The position numbers were made by a program, and so were the translations under genes. A stretch of DNA of 64,000 bases from Pontibacter ummariensis (GTDB taxonomy: Bacteria > Bacteroidota > Bacteroidia > Cytophagales > Hymenobacteraceae): positions 1 to 64,000 of the forward strand of contig NZ_FZOQ01000011.1 of assembly GCF_900188175.1 (NCBI RefSeq), given 5' to 3'. Positions within the stretch are counted from its first letter, which is position 1. Each line of letters begins with the position of its first letter. The notes below the pieces were generated by a model. The model had not been told where the DNA came from. It was given only the letters and a program-made list of their open reading frames with translations, and did not search any database. Positions 54,002 through 63,008 of this stretch are shown one piece after another.

Positions 54002-56374
54002 CTACACATAATAGTACTTAGCCTTGCGCTTATAGCCATACTCGTACGTGTTGCTGTAGTTTAGATCATTGATGATCATATAAATGTTTTTGATCTTCTT
54101 GGCCGCATACAGCTCATTTACTTGGGTCAGGAGGTCTTTGTCTGTGTACTTGTGTTTTACCACGTAAAGGTTTACGTCCATGTGTCTCATCAGCACAAAA
54201 TACTCAGATACAAAACCAATTGGAGGAGTATCAATGACAACGTAGTCATACTCATCCTTAAGTAAGTCAATCAGTTCCTGCATCTTGGGTAACTCCAGCA
54301 GCTGAATGGCATTGTTAGGAATGGGCCCACAGGGTATTACATCCAGGTTATCCAACTGAGTCTTTTGTACTACCTCCTGCAACGGTAAGCCCTGTGTTAA
54401 AAAAGAGGACAGTCCTGTTGCCTTTGAGGCATTAAAGTAATTGGTAAAGGTAGGCTTGCGCATGTCCGACTCGATCAGGACTACGCGTTTACCAGATAAG
54501 GCAAGCTCTGAACTAAGGTTAACAGAACAGAAAGTTTTCCCTTCCCCAGAAACGGAAGAGGTAATACCTATTACCTTAAAGTTACTGTTAGACATCAGGT
54601 ACTGCAGATTAATCCGAATAGACCTGAAGGACTCCGCTATAGCTGAGCGAGGTGTGTTCTGTACTGCCAGCTTATCTGCTTTTGAGCCATGGGCAACTAC
54701 ACCCAGGAAAGGTATGTTTGTGGTATTGCTTAAATCGTCCTTGCCTTGAATGGTGTTGTCTACATTGTCCATCAGCACAATGAAGCCAGCGGGTATTGCC
54801 AAGCCTATAAGGAGGGCCAGCAAGTAGATCATTTTAGGCTTTACGTTAACAGGTGTGTTGCCCATCATAGATGCCTGATCCACAATTTTCTTGTCGGTGG
54901 TGTTGGTCGCCAGCGCTATGGCAGCCTCGCTCCGTTTCGCTAACAGAAAGTCATACTTTTTGTCGATGAACTCAGATTCGCTTTGCAGGTCCATCAGTTT
55001 TCGCTCATTTTCAGGTAGGGACGCAAGGTTGGACTCTATGCCTGATATGCGGCGGTTTACGTCATTTATGGAGATGTTAGCAGAACGGATCAGGTTTTTC
55101 AGGTTAGCGACTATAGCCCCACGCGTACTTTCTATCTCTCCTTCAATCTTTCGCAACATCGGATTGTCTGCCGTTGCTGTCACCCTGTAGCCCGCTTTTT
55201 TCTGATTAAGGTCGGCTAACTGCAGAAAGAGGTTATTCAGTATGGGACTTTGTATTCCCGCCACTGTTGGAGAAACAGATTGAGCAATCCCGTTCCCGTT
55301 CTGGACCTGATCCAGAATAGTCTCGTAGTATGCCTTATCCGTATTTAATCTGGCACGTTCAGCTTCCAGCTGAGACAGCTTTTCATAACTAATGTTTGAT
55401 TGCACGTTGATGTTCGCGATTCGGTTGCTGGAGCGGAATGAAGAGAGCGCCTGCTTGCTCCGACGCAGAGAGTCTGTTAACGTGGCCAGTTGGCTATCGA
55501 TGAACTCTAGTGTTTTAAGGCCGTTCTGATTTTTCTCTTCCAGGTCCCTTGCTACGTACGTTTCCATCAGCTTGTTAAGAAAGGTTAGCTGCTTTTCTGG
55601 AATACTGCCTCTGGTTTTGAGTACCAGTACCCGGGCCTCCCGCTCAATGGGGGCAACCTGAAGGGCAGCCTGCTGTTGTTTTACAAGGCTCTCCAGACTA
55701 TTAATTACAAAGAAGTACTCTTTGCCTGGCGCCATGTCCTCCATATCGTTGCGCTCGATTGTAAAGCTTAAGAACTTGCTCTTGTATGGTTCACCAAACT
55801 TCAGCTGCTTTTTAAAGTTTACCTCGGGTAATGCCTCCACAACACTGTGCTGCCTGAAGTCGTAACGCGAAACGTCCTTTCCTTCGATGCTTATCTCATA
55901 GGTCTTGTCATCAAGCACACGCACTACCAGCGGCACGTCCACTAATTGGTAGGAGGTCGTGTCCAGGTTCACCAGGTAAGGGGCAGACTCATACTGTTCT
56001 TCGACTATCAAGTCTCCGAAGTTGTTGAGCCAATGGTCGGTGACTTTGTAGTATGCTACAGAGAAGTCTAGTTGCTTTAAGGCTTGTTTAATGACCTCTG
56101 CCGATTGCAGCAGGCCTATCTCATCCTCCACTTTGATGCCTTTGCTTTGTACCTGCAATACCTCTAGCAGTTCCTGGGCCTTTTTAGAGCCTGTTTGCTG
56201 GTCGCCCAATAGGAGCGTAGACTTAAACTCATAGACGCGTGGCGACGTTTTAACATAAACATAGGCAAAGGCTAGCGATACCAGGGCAAAGGCAACAAAC
56301 AAATACCATTTAGACTTAAACTTGAAAAGCCAGTTTTTTAAGTCTATTTCATGATCTTTCTTATTCTTCTTCAT
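54002..56374 (-). CDS. wzc: Polysaccharide co-polymerase with tyrosine autokinase domain (Wzc)
   Basis: 790 residues. An N-terminal Wzz region with a first membrane segment (about 22-43), long periplasmic coiled coil with LTDSLRRSKQALSSFRSSNRI, a second membrane segment (about 515-535), and a cytoplasmic BY-kinase domain with Walker A ITSSVSGEGKTFCSVNL (about 600-616), Walker A' VVLIESDMRKP, and IDTPPIG. The C-terminus carries a Tyr cluster (NTYEYGYKRKAKYYYV) for autophosphorylation. It controls chain length and export with Wza, whose gene ends 3 bp upstream. Confidence 0.95.
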   Translation of the reverse strand: MKKNKKDHEIDLKNWLFKFKSKWYLFVAFALVSLAFAYVYVKTSPRVYEFKSTLLLGDQQTGSKKAQELLEVLQVQSKGIKVEDEIGLLQSAEVIKQALKQLDFSVAYYKVTDHWLNNFGDLIVEEQYESAPYLVNLDTTSYQLVDVPLVVRVLDDKTYEISIEGKDVSRYDFRQHSVVEALPEVNFKKQLKFGEPYKSKFLSFTIERNDMEDMAPGKEYFFVINSLESLVKQQQAALQVAPIEREARVLVLKTRGSIPEKQLTFLNKLMETYVARDLEEKNQNGLKTLEFIDSQLATLTDSLRRSKQALSSFRSSNRIANINVQSNISYEKLSQLEAERARLNTDKAYYETILDQVQNGNGIAQSVSPTVAGIQSPILNNLFLQLADLNQKKAGYRVTATADNPMLRKIEGEIESTRGAIVANLKNLIRSANISINDVNRRISGIESNLASLPENERKLMDLQSESEFIDKKYDFLLAKRSEAAIALATNTTDKKIVDQASMMGNTPVNVKPKMIYLLALLIGLAIPAGFIVLMDNVDNTIQGKDDLSNTTNIPFLGVVAHGSKADKLAVQNTPRSAIAESFRSIRINLQYLMSNSNFKVIGITSSVSGEGKTFCSVNLSSELALSGKRVVLIESDMRKPTFTNYFNASKATGLSSFLTQGLPLQEVVQKTQLDNLDVIPCGPIPNNAIQLLELPKMQELIDLLKDEYDYVVIDTPPIGFVSEYFVLMRHMDVNLYVVKHKYTDKDLLTQVNELYAAKKIKNIYMIINDLNYSNTYEYGYKRKAKYYYV

Positions 56375-56377
56375 TGT

Positions 56378-57142
56378 CTATTTTAGAAAATTTAACAACA
56401 AGACCCCTGTAGAAACCACGCTTAAAATCACGCTAACCACTACCAGGTTATCCCGCTTTAACTGCGATGCACGAGGTTCCACATAAAGGACATCGTTAGG
56501 CATGAGGTAATAATACTGTGATTGTACGAGGTTCGGGTCTGTGAGGTCTAGTAGAACGACTTCCGATTGATCACCTTTTTGCCGGATCAGTTTTACGTTC
56601 TTCCGGTTGGCTCCCTGGTTGAGATCGCCCGCCATGCCTAAGCCTTCGAAAAGGTTGGCCCGGTCATTATAGATATAGTAATAGCCAGGGTTACGGACAT
56701 CGCCTAGGACACTTATCTTAAAACTGATTAGCTTTGCGACTACTGTTGCGTCTCTGATATACCGGTTAAGGTTGCGCTGGATCAACTCCTGCGTTTGGCT
56801 TGTTGTAAGCCCTTCCACTTTTAGCTTTCCAACAGTAGGAAGATGAATAAGTCCTTCATTGTCAACTGTGTAACCGCTCAGGTACATTGAGCCAGGATCA
56901 GACATGCCAAAAGCGTTTGTCGGGTTAACTATGTTAAACATGTTAGCCATGTCTGGATCAACACTGAGCACTTTTACCGACAGTACATCATTCGGCTGTA
57001 GGGTGTAGGCTGTGAACCGAGTTGTGTGGCTTATAGGTACTTTCTCTTTATACTGCGGGTTCTGTAGGTAGACTATTTCCTTTTTGGTCATGCATGAAGC
57101 GGTGAAAAGGAGTAGCAAGAGAAAGAAAATATTGTTTCTCAT
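56378..57142 (-). CDS. Polysaccharide export lipoprotein (Wza-like)
   Basis: 254 residues. Lipoprotein signal with lipobox TASC (Cys17). Poly_export domain (about 45-135: YTLQPNDVLSVKVLSVDP), SLBB-type segment (about 150-215: ISVLGDVRNPGYYYI) and a C-terminal hydrophobic stretch LVVVSVILSVVSTGVLLLNFLK. It forms the outer-membrane channel or its periplasmic part with the Wzc-like protein. It begins the operon, preceded by a 350-bp leader. Confidence 0.93.
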   Translation of the reverse strand: MRNNIFFLLLLLFTASCMTKKEIVYLQNPQYKEKVPISHTTRFTAYTLQPNDVLSVKVLSVDPDMANMFNIVNPTNAFGMSDPGSMYLSGYTVDNEGLIHLPTVGKLKVEGLTTSQTQELIQRNLNRYIRDATVVAKLISFKISVLGDVRNPGYYYIYNDRANLFEGLGMAGDLNQGANRKNVKLIRQKGDQSEVVLLDLTDPNLVQSQYYYLMPNDVLYVEPRASQLKRDNLVVVSVILSVVSTGVLLLNFLK

Positions 57143-57495
57143 GTTTTATACGTAAGGGTGATGTTACAATAGAACTTGTAAAGTTTGAATGCCTGGTGTT
57201 ACTAGCGCATGCCACGCCTCGTTTCCATTGGCTTGATGGACGAAATCAGGCATATATACTTTTTCATTAGTAAAAGGTTTTTTGTAGAAGAGGAATATTT
57301 TAATATTTATTTATTAGTTAGTTCTGTTTATCACTTTAAGAGGTAAACAGCTTCTTTTCCTAACAATAATTTAACACGCCACACATCATAGTGTGTGGAT
57401 ATGGGTTCTTTAGGGGCATACTTTTCCTGATTACTCAGAACGAGCAACAGGGAGGGGCTAGGATATAACTAGGGTTAGGTTAGGGTGTAATCACT
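57143..57495. other. Leader region of the wza-wzc operon
   Basis: About 350 bp, AT rich (57280-57380). No gene and no TAnnTTTG match on the minus strand that I could find; a weak or activator-dependent promoter is likely. No terminator of the upstream GT4 gene was recognised. Confidence 0.4.
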
Positions 57496-58782
57496 TTAAA
57501 CGGTAAACGTCTGGGTATGGTTAACAGGCACAGCCACGTGCTTACTTAACAGTGCGAGGTGTTGTGGAATTACGACGTCTTCTGAGAAGTGCTCCTGGGC
57601 AAAATTAGCAGCTGCTCTCTCATACCTTTCTCTTAGGGCCTTATTGCCGAGCAATAAGGCAACGGCGTCAGCCATGCTATCGGGAGAGTATATGTTGCAT
57701 AAAACTCCTGCTTTACCCTTGTCAACAAGCGAAGGTACGTAACCGCTTTTTTCTCCGCCAACTACGGCAGTTCCCACGACCATAGCTTCTAGGATGGCCA
57801 TACCGAACGACTCTTCCATCGAAGAGCAGAGCAGTACTTTCGCGTTTGCTACCTCTTTTAACGTTCTGTCGTAAGGCAGCGGGCCCACAAAATGAACAGC
57901 ATCTGCCAAGCCCCGGGCGCTTGCATATTGATGTGCCGGGCCGTTTTCTTCCATGTCTACCCCAATCAGATGGTACTGCAGGTCCGGAAAGACTTTTCGT
58001 AGAATCTGAAACGCTTCCAGGGCAAGATGAATGTTTTTGCGCTTGGTAAAACCATTGGAAGAGGAAATGATATAATTCCCCTTATGCTTTACTGCCTGTC
58101 GAATACCCTCTAGTCCGGCAGGATAGAAGTTGGGGATCACCGTTGTCTTTTCTTTTGTAGAAGCAGACAGTTGGCTGTAGGTATAGTCTGAGTTGGCAAC
58201 AAGGGTACAAGACTGTTGCATCACCTTATTATTCATAAACCACCGTACCAGCCTAAACATATCAGGTTGTTTAAGAAGGATTTTACTGGCAACATCATGT
58301 ATGTTTGCAATGGTGGGGATGCCGCTCCCTAAAGCTGCAAGTGCATATTCATAGGTCCAGAAAGCGCTGATTACATCAGCAGGATGGGCCTGTATGATTC
58401 TTTTTAGGTCCTCTATTTCAAACTTAAAAAAGCGTCGGCCCATTTGGGGCTTCTCCCTGCTGATGCAGATAGTCAGATTCCCACTCTCAACAACAGTTGG
58501 TTCACTTACATCTCTGGAGTTTGTGTAGCCAATAACTTTATAACCGGACCTTAAAAGGGCATTTATAAAATAAGAGGTAAGCGGAAAGGCGTTCGTTGGA
58601 GGGAGAGTTCCCTTCGGTACGTTCCAGTGTAATAGGTTTAGGTCTATAGGGCCACATACTCCAACAGTCATCATATGAAAGGGTTTAGGGTAAACTTTTA
58701 TGCACGCCAGGGGCAGTTGGTTCGGAACAAGGCGTGCAAGTTCCTGTAGTTGAACCAATAATGCTTTTATACTTTTAAACAT
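57496..58782 (-). CDS. Glycosyltransferase family 4, paralog 2
   Basis: 428 residues from the ATG at 58780-58782. An in-frame GTG at 58821 would add 13 residues, and the part homologous to paralog 1 only begins at the internal Met-Met about 36 residues in (MMTVGVCGPIDLNLLHW), so the start is uncertain. The body matches the GT4 at 52298-53488 throughout: NAFPLTSYFINALLRSGYKV, IISSSNGFTKRKNIHLALEAF and CSSMEESFGMAILEAMVVGTAVVGG. It is probably a duplicated and diverged transferase with a different donor or acceptor. Confidence 0.9.
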   Translation of the reverse strand: MFKSIKALLVQLQELARLVPNQLPLACIKVYPKPFHMMTVGVCGPIDLNLLHWNVPKGTLPPTNAFPLTSYFINALLRSGYKVIGYTNSRDVSEPTVVESGNLTICISREKPQMGRRFFKFEIEDLKRIIQAHPADVISAFWTYEYALAALGSGIPTIANIHDVASKILLKQPDMFRLVRWFMNNKVMQQSCTLVANSDYTYSQLSASTKEKTTVIPNFYPAGLEGIRQAVKHKGNYIISSSNGFTKRKNIHLALEAFQILRKVFPDLQYHLIGVDMEENGPAHQYASARGLADAVHFVGPLPYDRTLKEVANAKVLLCSSMEESFGMAILEAMVVGTAVVGGEKSGYVPSLVDKGKAGVLCNIYSPDSMADAVALLLGNKALRERYERAAANFAQEHFSEDVVIPQHLALLSKHVAVPVNHTQTFTV

Positions 58783-58974
58783 TAAATAGGTTCTACTTGT
58801 GCTGGTCTTTTTAAGCGACACAGCCTCGTGAAATCATCTCTCCGTAAAGACGAAAGAAGCTTTCGAGGTTAGAAAGTAGTTTTATCACCGCAACCAATTC
58901 GCTTTTTAGAAGTATAAGGCCTTAAGCTTTCCCCGCCGAATACTACTTTGGTTACCCTACTAACCCTTTTCTGC

Positions 58975-59994
58975 ATGAAGACAGCTTTTCGTAAAGCCAT
59001 TCACCAACTTGATGTGTTACTGGCTCCCTTGGTATTGGCTACATTACGGGAACAAAATGCTTTCAACACCTACCTTTTCCATGCACTGTTCAAAGACAGG
59101 GAGGAGCTCAAGCTTCACTTGTGCGACCCACAGCAACAGGTAACGGTGGGTATGTTCCGGGATTTTGTAATCTATCACCTGGAGAAAGGATATACTTTCG
59201 TTTCCGTGCCGGACGTGCTTAAAGGGCTGGAGCCGGATAAAAAGTACCTGATGATAACTTTTGACGATGGGTATTACAATAATCACAGGGCCTTGCCTAT
59301 ACTGGAGGAGTTTCAGGTACCCGCTACTTTTTTTGTCTCTGTAAATCATGTGTTACAAGAGAAAGCCTTTTGGTGGGACGTGGCTTACCGGGAAGGGAAG
59401 AAGGCAGGTAAGACTGACGGGGAGATTCTGGCTGAGAAGAACATGCTTCTAAGCAAGACAGATGATGAAGTTGAGCGCTACCTGGAGGCTGAGTATGGCG
59501 AAAGAGCCTTCCAGCCTGTCAGTGACACCGATAGACCTATGACTGCAGATGAGTTACGGAAGTTTTCCCAACATCCACTCGTGCACATTGGTAACCACAC
59601 CTGCGACCATGCTGTGCTCCCTAACTACAGTGAAGAAGGGGTGGAACGTCAAATTGTTGAGGCGCAGGTTAAATTAGAGCGAATCATTGGCTACAGGCCC
59701 CTGAGTATCGCTTATCCTTGTGGTGACTATACCAATCACACGCTTGAAGTTTGTAGGAGAGAAGGAATAGCACTAGGCATCACGGTACACCACGCAAAAA
59801 ATTTCTACAGTAGTTTACATGACAGGAACAGCCTGCTCACACTAAATCGCTTTACTATCTGGGGCACAGAGGAATTGAAAAGCCAGTGCGACTTCTATCG
59901 TTCTGATTATCATATTCTAGAAAAGATGCGCAATCTGTACCACCGTATTCGTCCCCAGCATCAATATCAAAAAAATAGCCAACGTATTGTTTAA
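58975..59994 (+). CDS. Polysaccharide deacetylase family protein (NodB domain)
   Basis: 339 residues from the ATG at 58975, preferred over the in-frame ATG at 58948 because the basic start MKTAFRK fits better. NodB motifs: YLMITFDDGYYNNHRALPIL (catalytic and metal Asp, about 90-110), PATFFVSV, VHIGNHTCDHAVLPNYS (metal His pair) and SIAYPCGDYTNHTLEVC. No signal peptide is obvious. It could N- or O-deacetylate glycan; similar proteins occur in many exopolysaccharide loci. It is convergent with the methyltransferase gene, 5 bp apart. Confidence 0.88.
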   Translation: MKTAFRKAIHQLDVLLAPLVLATLREQNAFNTYLFHALFKDREELKLHLCDPQQQVTVGMFRDFVIYHLEKGYTFVSVPDVLKGLEPDKKYLMITFDDGYYNNHRALPILEEFQVPATFFVSVNHVLQEKAFWWDVAYREGKKAGKTDGEILAEKNMLLSKTDDEVERYLEAEYGERAFQPVSDTDRPMTADELRKFSQHPLVHIGNHTCDHAVLPNYSEEGVERQIVEAQVKLERIIGYRPLSIAYPCGDYTNHTLEVCRREGIALGITVHHAKNFYSSLHDRNSLLTLNRFTIWGTEELKSQCDFYRSDYHILEKMRNLYHRIRPQHQYQKNSQRIV

Positions 59995-59999
59995 CTGGT

Positions 60000-60617
60000 C
60001 TATTTTGCCTTTAAAAAGTCAATCACGTGGGTAGATTCTTTAAATGAGTTTCTAGAAGGCAGGCCCTTATATCCGGACTTAGAAAAAAGATTTTGACAAG
60101 CTGCCAGTGCCAATGGATCAGAGGTTCGGTCACAGTTCCAACCAACTAAAAGATAGCCACCCGGCTTAAGCACCCTGTGTAGTGAACGGAGGGCTTTCTC
60201 TTGCGCTTCGACGGAATCTACGCCATGTCCAAATACTCCGTTTAGGAGCACCAAGTCTATGCTTTTAGGTTCCAAGACATTGTCTATCTCGAGCACATCA
60301 GCTATCAGGTGCTTTTGACTTCCCCATAGTTTATTAACAGGATCAATGTCTGCAGACTTTAGGTCCACGCTTTTATGAAAAGCTCGCAGGTACTCCCAAG
60401 TATAATAAGCACACCCAACAAAAAGCACGCTACAGCCCCTGAGCTTCTCCAACTCTGGACGTAGTTGTTGCTCCAGCCAGCGCCTATCCGGAAGATCCCT
60501 GAAGGAGTTTGTATCCAGATAAAAGGTAAGGAGAAGCCAGCGCTTAAGTGGTAGAAGTAGGCGTTTCGGATCCCAATAGCGGTCTTGGGCTAATGTCTTG
60601 GGTACAACTGTTACCAT
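60000..60617 (-). CDS. SAM-dependent methyltransferase (class I)
   Basis: 205 residues with motif I SVLFVGCAYYTWEYLRAF (about 62-79), an acidic strand end DLKSADIDPVNKL and the motif IDLVLLNGVFGHGV (about 114-127), then LKPGGYLLVGWN. Consistent with small methyltransferases that modify sugars or lipids, although the glycine-rich loop is atypical (VGCAYYT instead of ExGxGxG). The target is unknown. The gene faces the deacetylase gene at the end of the locus. Confidence 0.75.
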   Translation of the reverse strand: MVTVVPKTLAQDRYWDPKRLLLPLKRWLLLTFYLDTNSFRDLPDRRWLEQQLRPELEKLRGCSVLFVGCAYYTWEYLRAFHKSVDLKSADIDPVNKLWGSQKHLIADVLEIDNVLEPKSIDLVLLNGVFGHGVDSVEAQEKALRSLHRVLKPGGYLLVGWNCDRTSDPLALAACQNLFSKSGYKGLPSRNSFKESTHVIDFLKAK

Positions 60618-60849
60618 CCTGTGTTCTGCTAGTTAAACAATCTAGTTACTGTAAACAGGCGTTAAAGTTGTAATAATTAGGTTATTATTTGCAATTAATT
60701 AGTTGTTATATTTTGCTTATACCTGGTTTTTTTCATCTTGGCGCCAAACAGACTACCATGAGAATGGAAGAACTTAACTGCCCGTACCTGCAAAGATGTA
60801 CCGTGTAGAGAACGCAGTGGGCAAAAGCACCTTTTATAATTGAGCGAGT

Positions 60850-61914
60850 TTAGGCAGGAACTACCTTCTTAAGGGGAGGGTTACTTTCTCTTTTTGCAAA
60901 TCGGTTGTACAGTGTTTTCGTGAGGGGCTTTTCTAGTAAAAGATAAAATATAGAAGAAGCCAGTAGCGTGAAGACAAATAGGAGTAAGCTTCCGGTGAAG
61001 TTATCAAGGTAACTATCTGCCTTTACTTTAAGCACAAGTTTTAACAATACAGACAGCACACTTCCGTGTAGAAGATACAATGAGTAAGAAGCATCTCCTA
61101 AATGTGTTAATAGTCTCGGAACACGAACAGGAGCGTATAGTACCCCATAAATAAACAAAGCCGAGGGCAGACCAAAGCATAAGACCCTAATAGGCCCTCC
61201 AGTCTCTATGAAATCTTGGTGTGTTAATAGCCAAGAGGTCGCAAAGAGAGCAGCGCCGCTCCAGATGGGCCAATGCCAGTGTTTGATAGTTGGGTACCTT
61301 TTATAAAGAAAAGCAGCGAAACAGCCGAAAGCAAAATTTATGATGACGGGGTTTAGCAAAGCGTCTAACTCATAAACCCCTATTTTAAAGCCCAAGAGGG
61401 CTGCGGTTAGTATAGCAACAACCCAAAGAGAAAAGGTAACAACAAACAGGGATGGACTTCTGAAAAAAGTAAGGGCAAACATTAAGTAAAAGATAATTTC
61501 ATAAGAGAGCGTCCATGCTATTCCCGATACCATGAATTCCTGTGGTAATAAAAGAAGGGATCCCCAAATTACGTCCAGTTGTCCTCTGTGAGCTTGCTCC
61601 AGTGAGGGGGAGAGGAAATAAAAGAAAACCAGCAGAAGTGTAACAACCCAGTAAACAGGGTAAATTCTTAAAAGCCTTTTTGTGAGAAAAGCCATCACGG
61701 TGCTTTTTTTGGAGGTGGAGGTGTAATAAATAATAAAACCACTTAGCACGAAGAAGATGTCGACACCAGAAAAACCTGCCGAAAAGAAGTTTTCCAGGAA
61801 TACATAATTAAGGTGGCTGCTAATAATTCCTGTGCCATGGAAGAGCATTACAGAGGTGGCGGAAAAAGCCCTCAGGGCTTGTAGGGAATCTATCTTGTTG
61901 GTTGAATTACTCAT
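60850..61914 (-). CDS. Acyltransferase family 3 (OafA/ExoZ-like)
   Basis: 354 residues with about ten membrane segments. Signature: IDSLQALRAFSATSVMLFHGTG (catalytic His near residue 26), GVDIFFVLSGFIIYY and YRIYPVYWV-like RLLRIYPVYWVV. C-terminal SYSLYLLHGSVLSVL. These integral enzymes O-acetylate or otherwise acylate surface polysaccharides. It adds a second acylation route beside the MBOAT/SGNH pair in the same locus. No SGNH domain is fused at its C-terminus. Confidence 0.92.
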   Translation of the reverse strand: MSNSTNKIDSLQALRAFSATSVMLFHGTGIISSHLNYVFLENFFSAGFSGVDIFFVLSGFIIYYTSTSKKSTVMAFLTKRLLRIYPVYWVVTLLLVFFYFLSPSLEQAHRGQLDVIWGSLLLLPQEFMVSGIAWTLSYEIIFYLMFALTFFRSPSLFVVTFSLWVVAILTAALLGFKIGVYELDALLNPVIINFAFGCFAAFLYKRYPTIKHWHWPIWSGAALFATSWLLTHQDFIETGGPIRVLCFGLPSALFIYGVLYAPVRVPRLLTHLGDASYSLYLLHGSVLSVLLKLVLKVKADSYLDNFTGSLLLFVFTLLASSIFYLLLEKPLTKTLYNRFAKRESNPPLKKVVPA

Positions 61915-62444
61915 AGTTCATGAAGTCCGTCAGTAAAAAGGCTAACCACTTGTGATTGAATCTAAGCCTCGTTTTTTAATGATGAATCCTCATACTTATA
62001 AATAAGAACATATGTTGTAATAAACATATATAAAATTTTAATTAAGATTCAAGAATGCCTTTTCTGACTGCTCTAGTAAGGGTCCAAAAAAAATGACCAG
62101 TGCCTTTAGGTTGCGTTGCCATAGAAACTTGACAGGGGGAGAACATTTTATGGCGCTACTGCTGTGCCTCGATTGCCTGCGGTAGCAGCAGGAAATTATG
62201 CATCAATCGGAGGAACTGGTGCCAGGATTCTTTAGCTGCCGGTAGTTAGTCTTTCAACTTAAAGGGTACATAAGCGGAGAGGCCTTGTAAAGAAATCTTT
62301 TATAGCTATAGGGAGATGGCGTAGAGATGCTCGGCTCAAAAGCTTAAGCAATGGAGGCAAAGAAAGGTTGATGTACAGGTACCGTCTGCCCTGAGAGTGC
62401 CCGATCAGGGGTCATAGCCTTGGGTTTAGGAGGACACGCAAACA
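61915..62444. other. Intergenic region, no gene seen
   Basis: About 530 bp with AT-rich (61970-62100) and mixed parts. I see no coding frame, RNA or clear repeat. The locus of polysaccharide genes ends here. Confidence 0.4.
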
Positions 62445-62491
62445 GAAGCCCCCTCTCGGGCCTGCATTTCGCAGACCAGGGAGGGGGCTTC
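62445..62491 (-). terminator. Rho-independent terminator
   Basis: GAAGCCCCCTC at 62445-62455 pairs with GAGGGGGCTTC at 62481-62491, 30 bp past the stop of the minus-strand 72-residue protein. The long inner loop contains a second hairpin (CTGC...GCAG). Confidence 0.75.
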
Positions 62492-62521
62492 ACTGGCTAA
62501 AGGTTGACTATAAACCTGAAC

Positions 62522-62740
62522 TTACTCGATCCACTTCATGCGGCGTTGCGGCTTCTCCTGTTGTTTAGGCTTCTGCTGCTTCATCCGCATGCTATCCTTC
62601 GGGTAGCGTATTAACTGCTGTGCAAAGCCATCCACATGTTCCACAATGCCGTCCTTTAGCTTCCAGCCCATCGGTAAAAAGCTAGCGACTTCAGAGGCTA
62701 ACGCTTCCAGGCTTGGGGCGATAATAATATTGTACTCCAT
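62522..62740 (-). CDS. Small protein, DUF1737-like
   Basis: 72 residues. The first half (MEYNIIIAPSLEALASEVASFLPMGWKL) and the segment GFAQQLIRY resemble the DUF1737 pattern of an alpha/beta unit with xGWxxxGG and a C-terminal xQAxxK. The C-terminal third is a basic, Gln/Lys-rich tail. Function is unknown. The frame is supported by a terminator directly after it. Confidence 0.6.
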   Translation of the reverse strand: MEYNIIIAPSLEALASEVASFLPMGWKLKDGIVEHVDGFAQQLIRYPKDSMRMKQQKPKQQEKPQRRMKWIE

Positions 62741-63008
62741 AGTGTTTTTCCTAACTGATGAGACAATATATAAAATAAGAACATAGGTTGTATGTGCACC
62801 GTACGGGAAAAATATTTTTTAGTTTTAAATTTGCTTAAATTTTATAAACTAGATTAGATACTTACACTTTTGCTAGATAACTAGAAGAAGGTTTGCCTAT
62901 CTACTATTAATATGGTGTGTGTAAAGGCAATGTGTTGCTGGTTTGTTAAGCAGAAAGAACAAGCGGCAGGGAAGGATGGGTAGATAAAAGAAATTGTACT
63001 ATAGCTGT
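62741..63008. other. Intergenic region, no gene seen
   Basis: About 270 bp, AT rich between 62800 and 62900; it probably holds the promoter of the small gene. No further feature seen. Confidence 0.4.
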
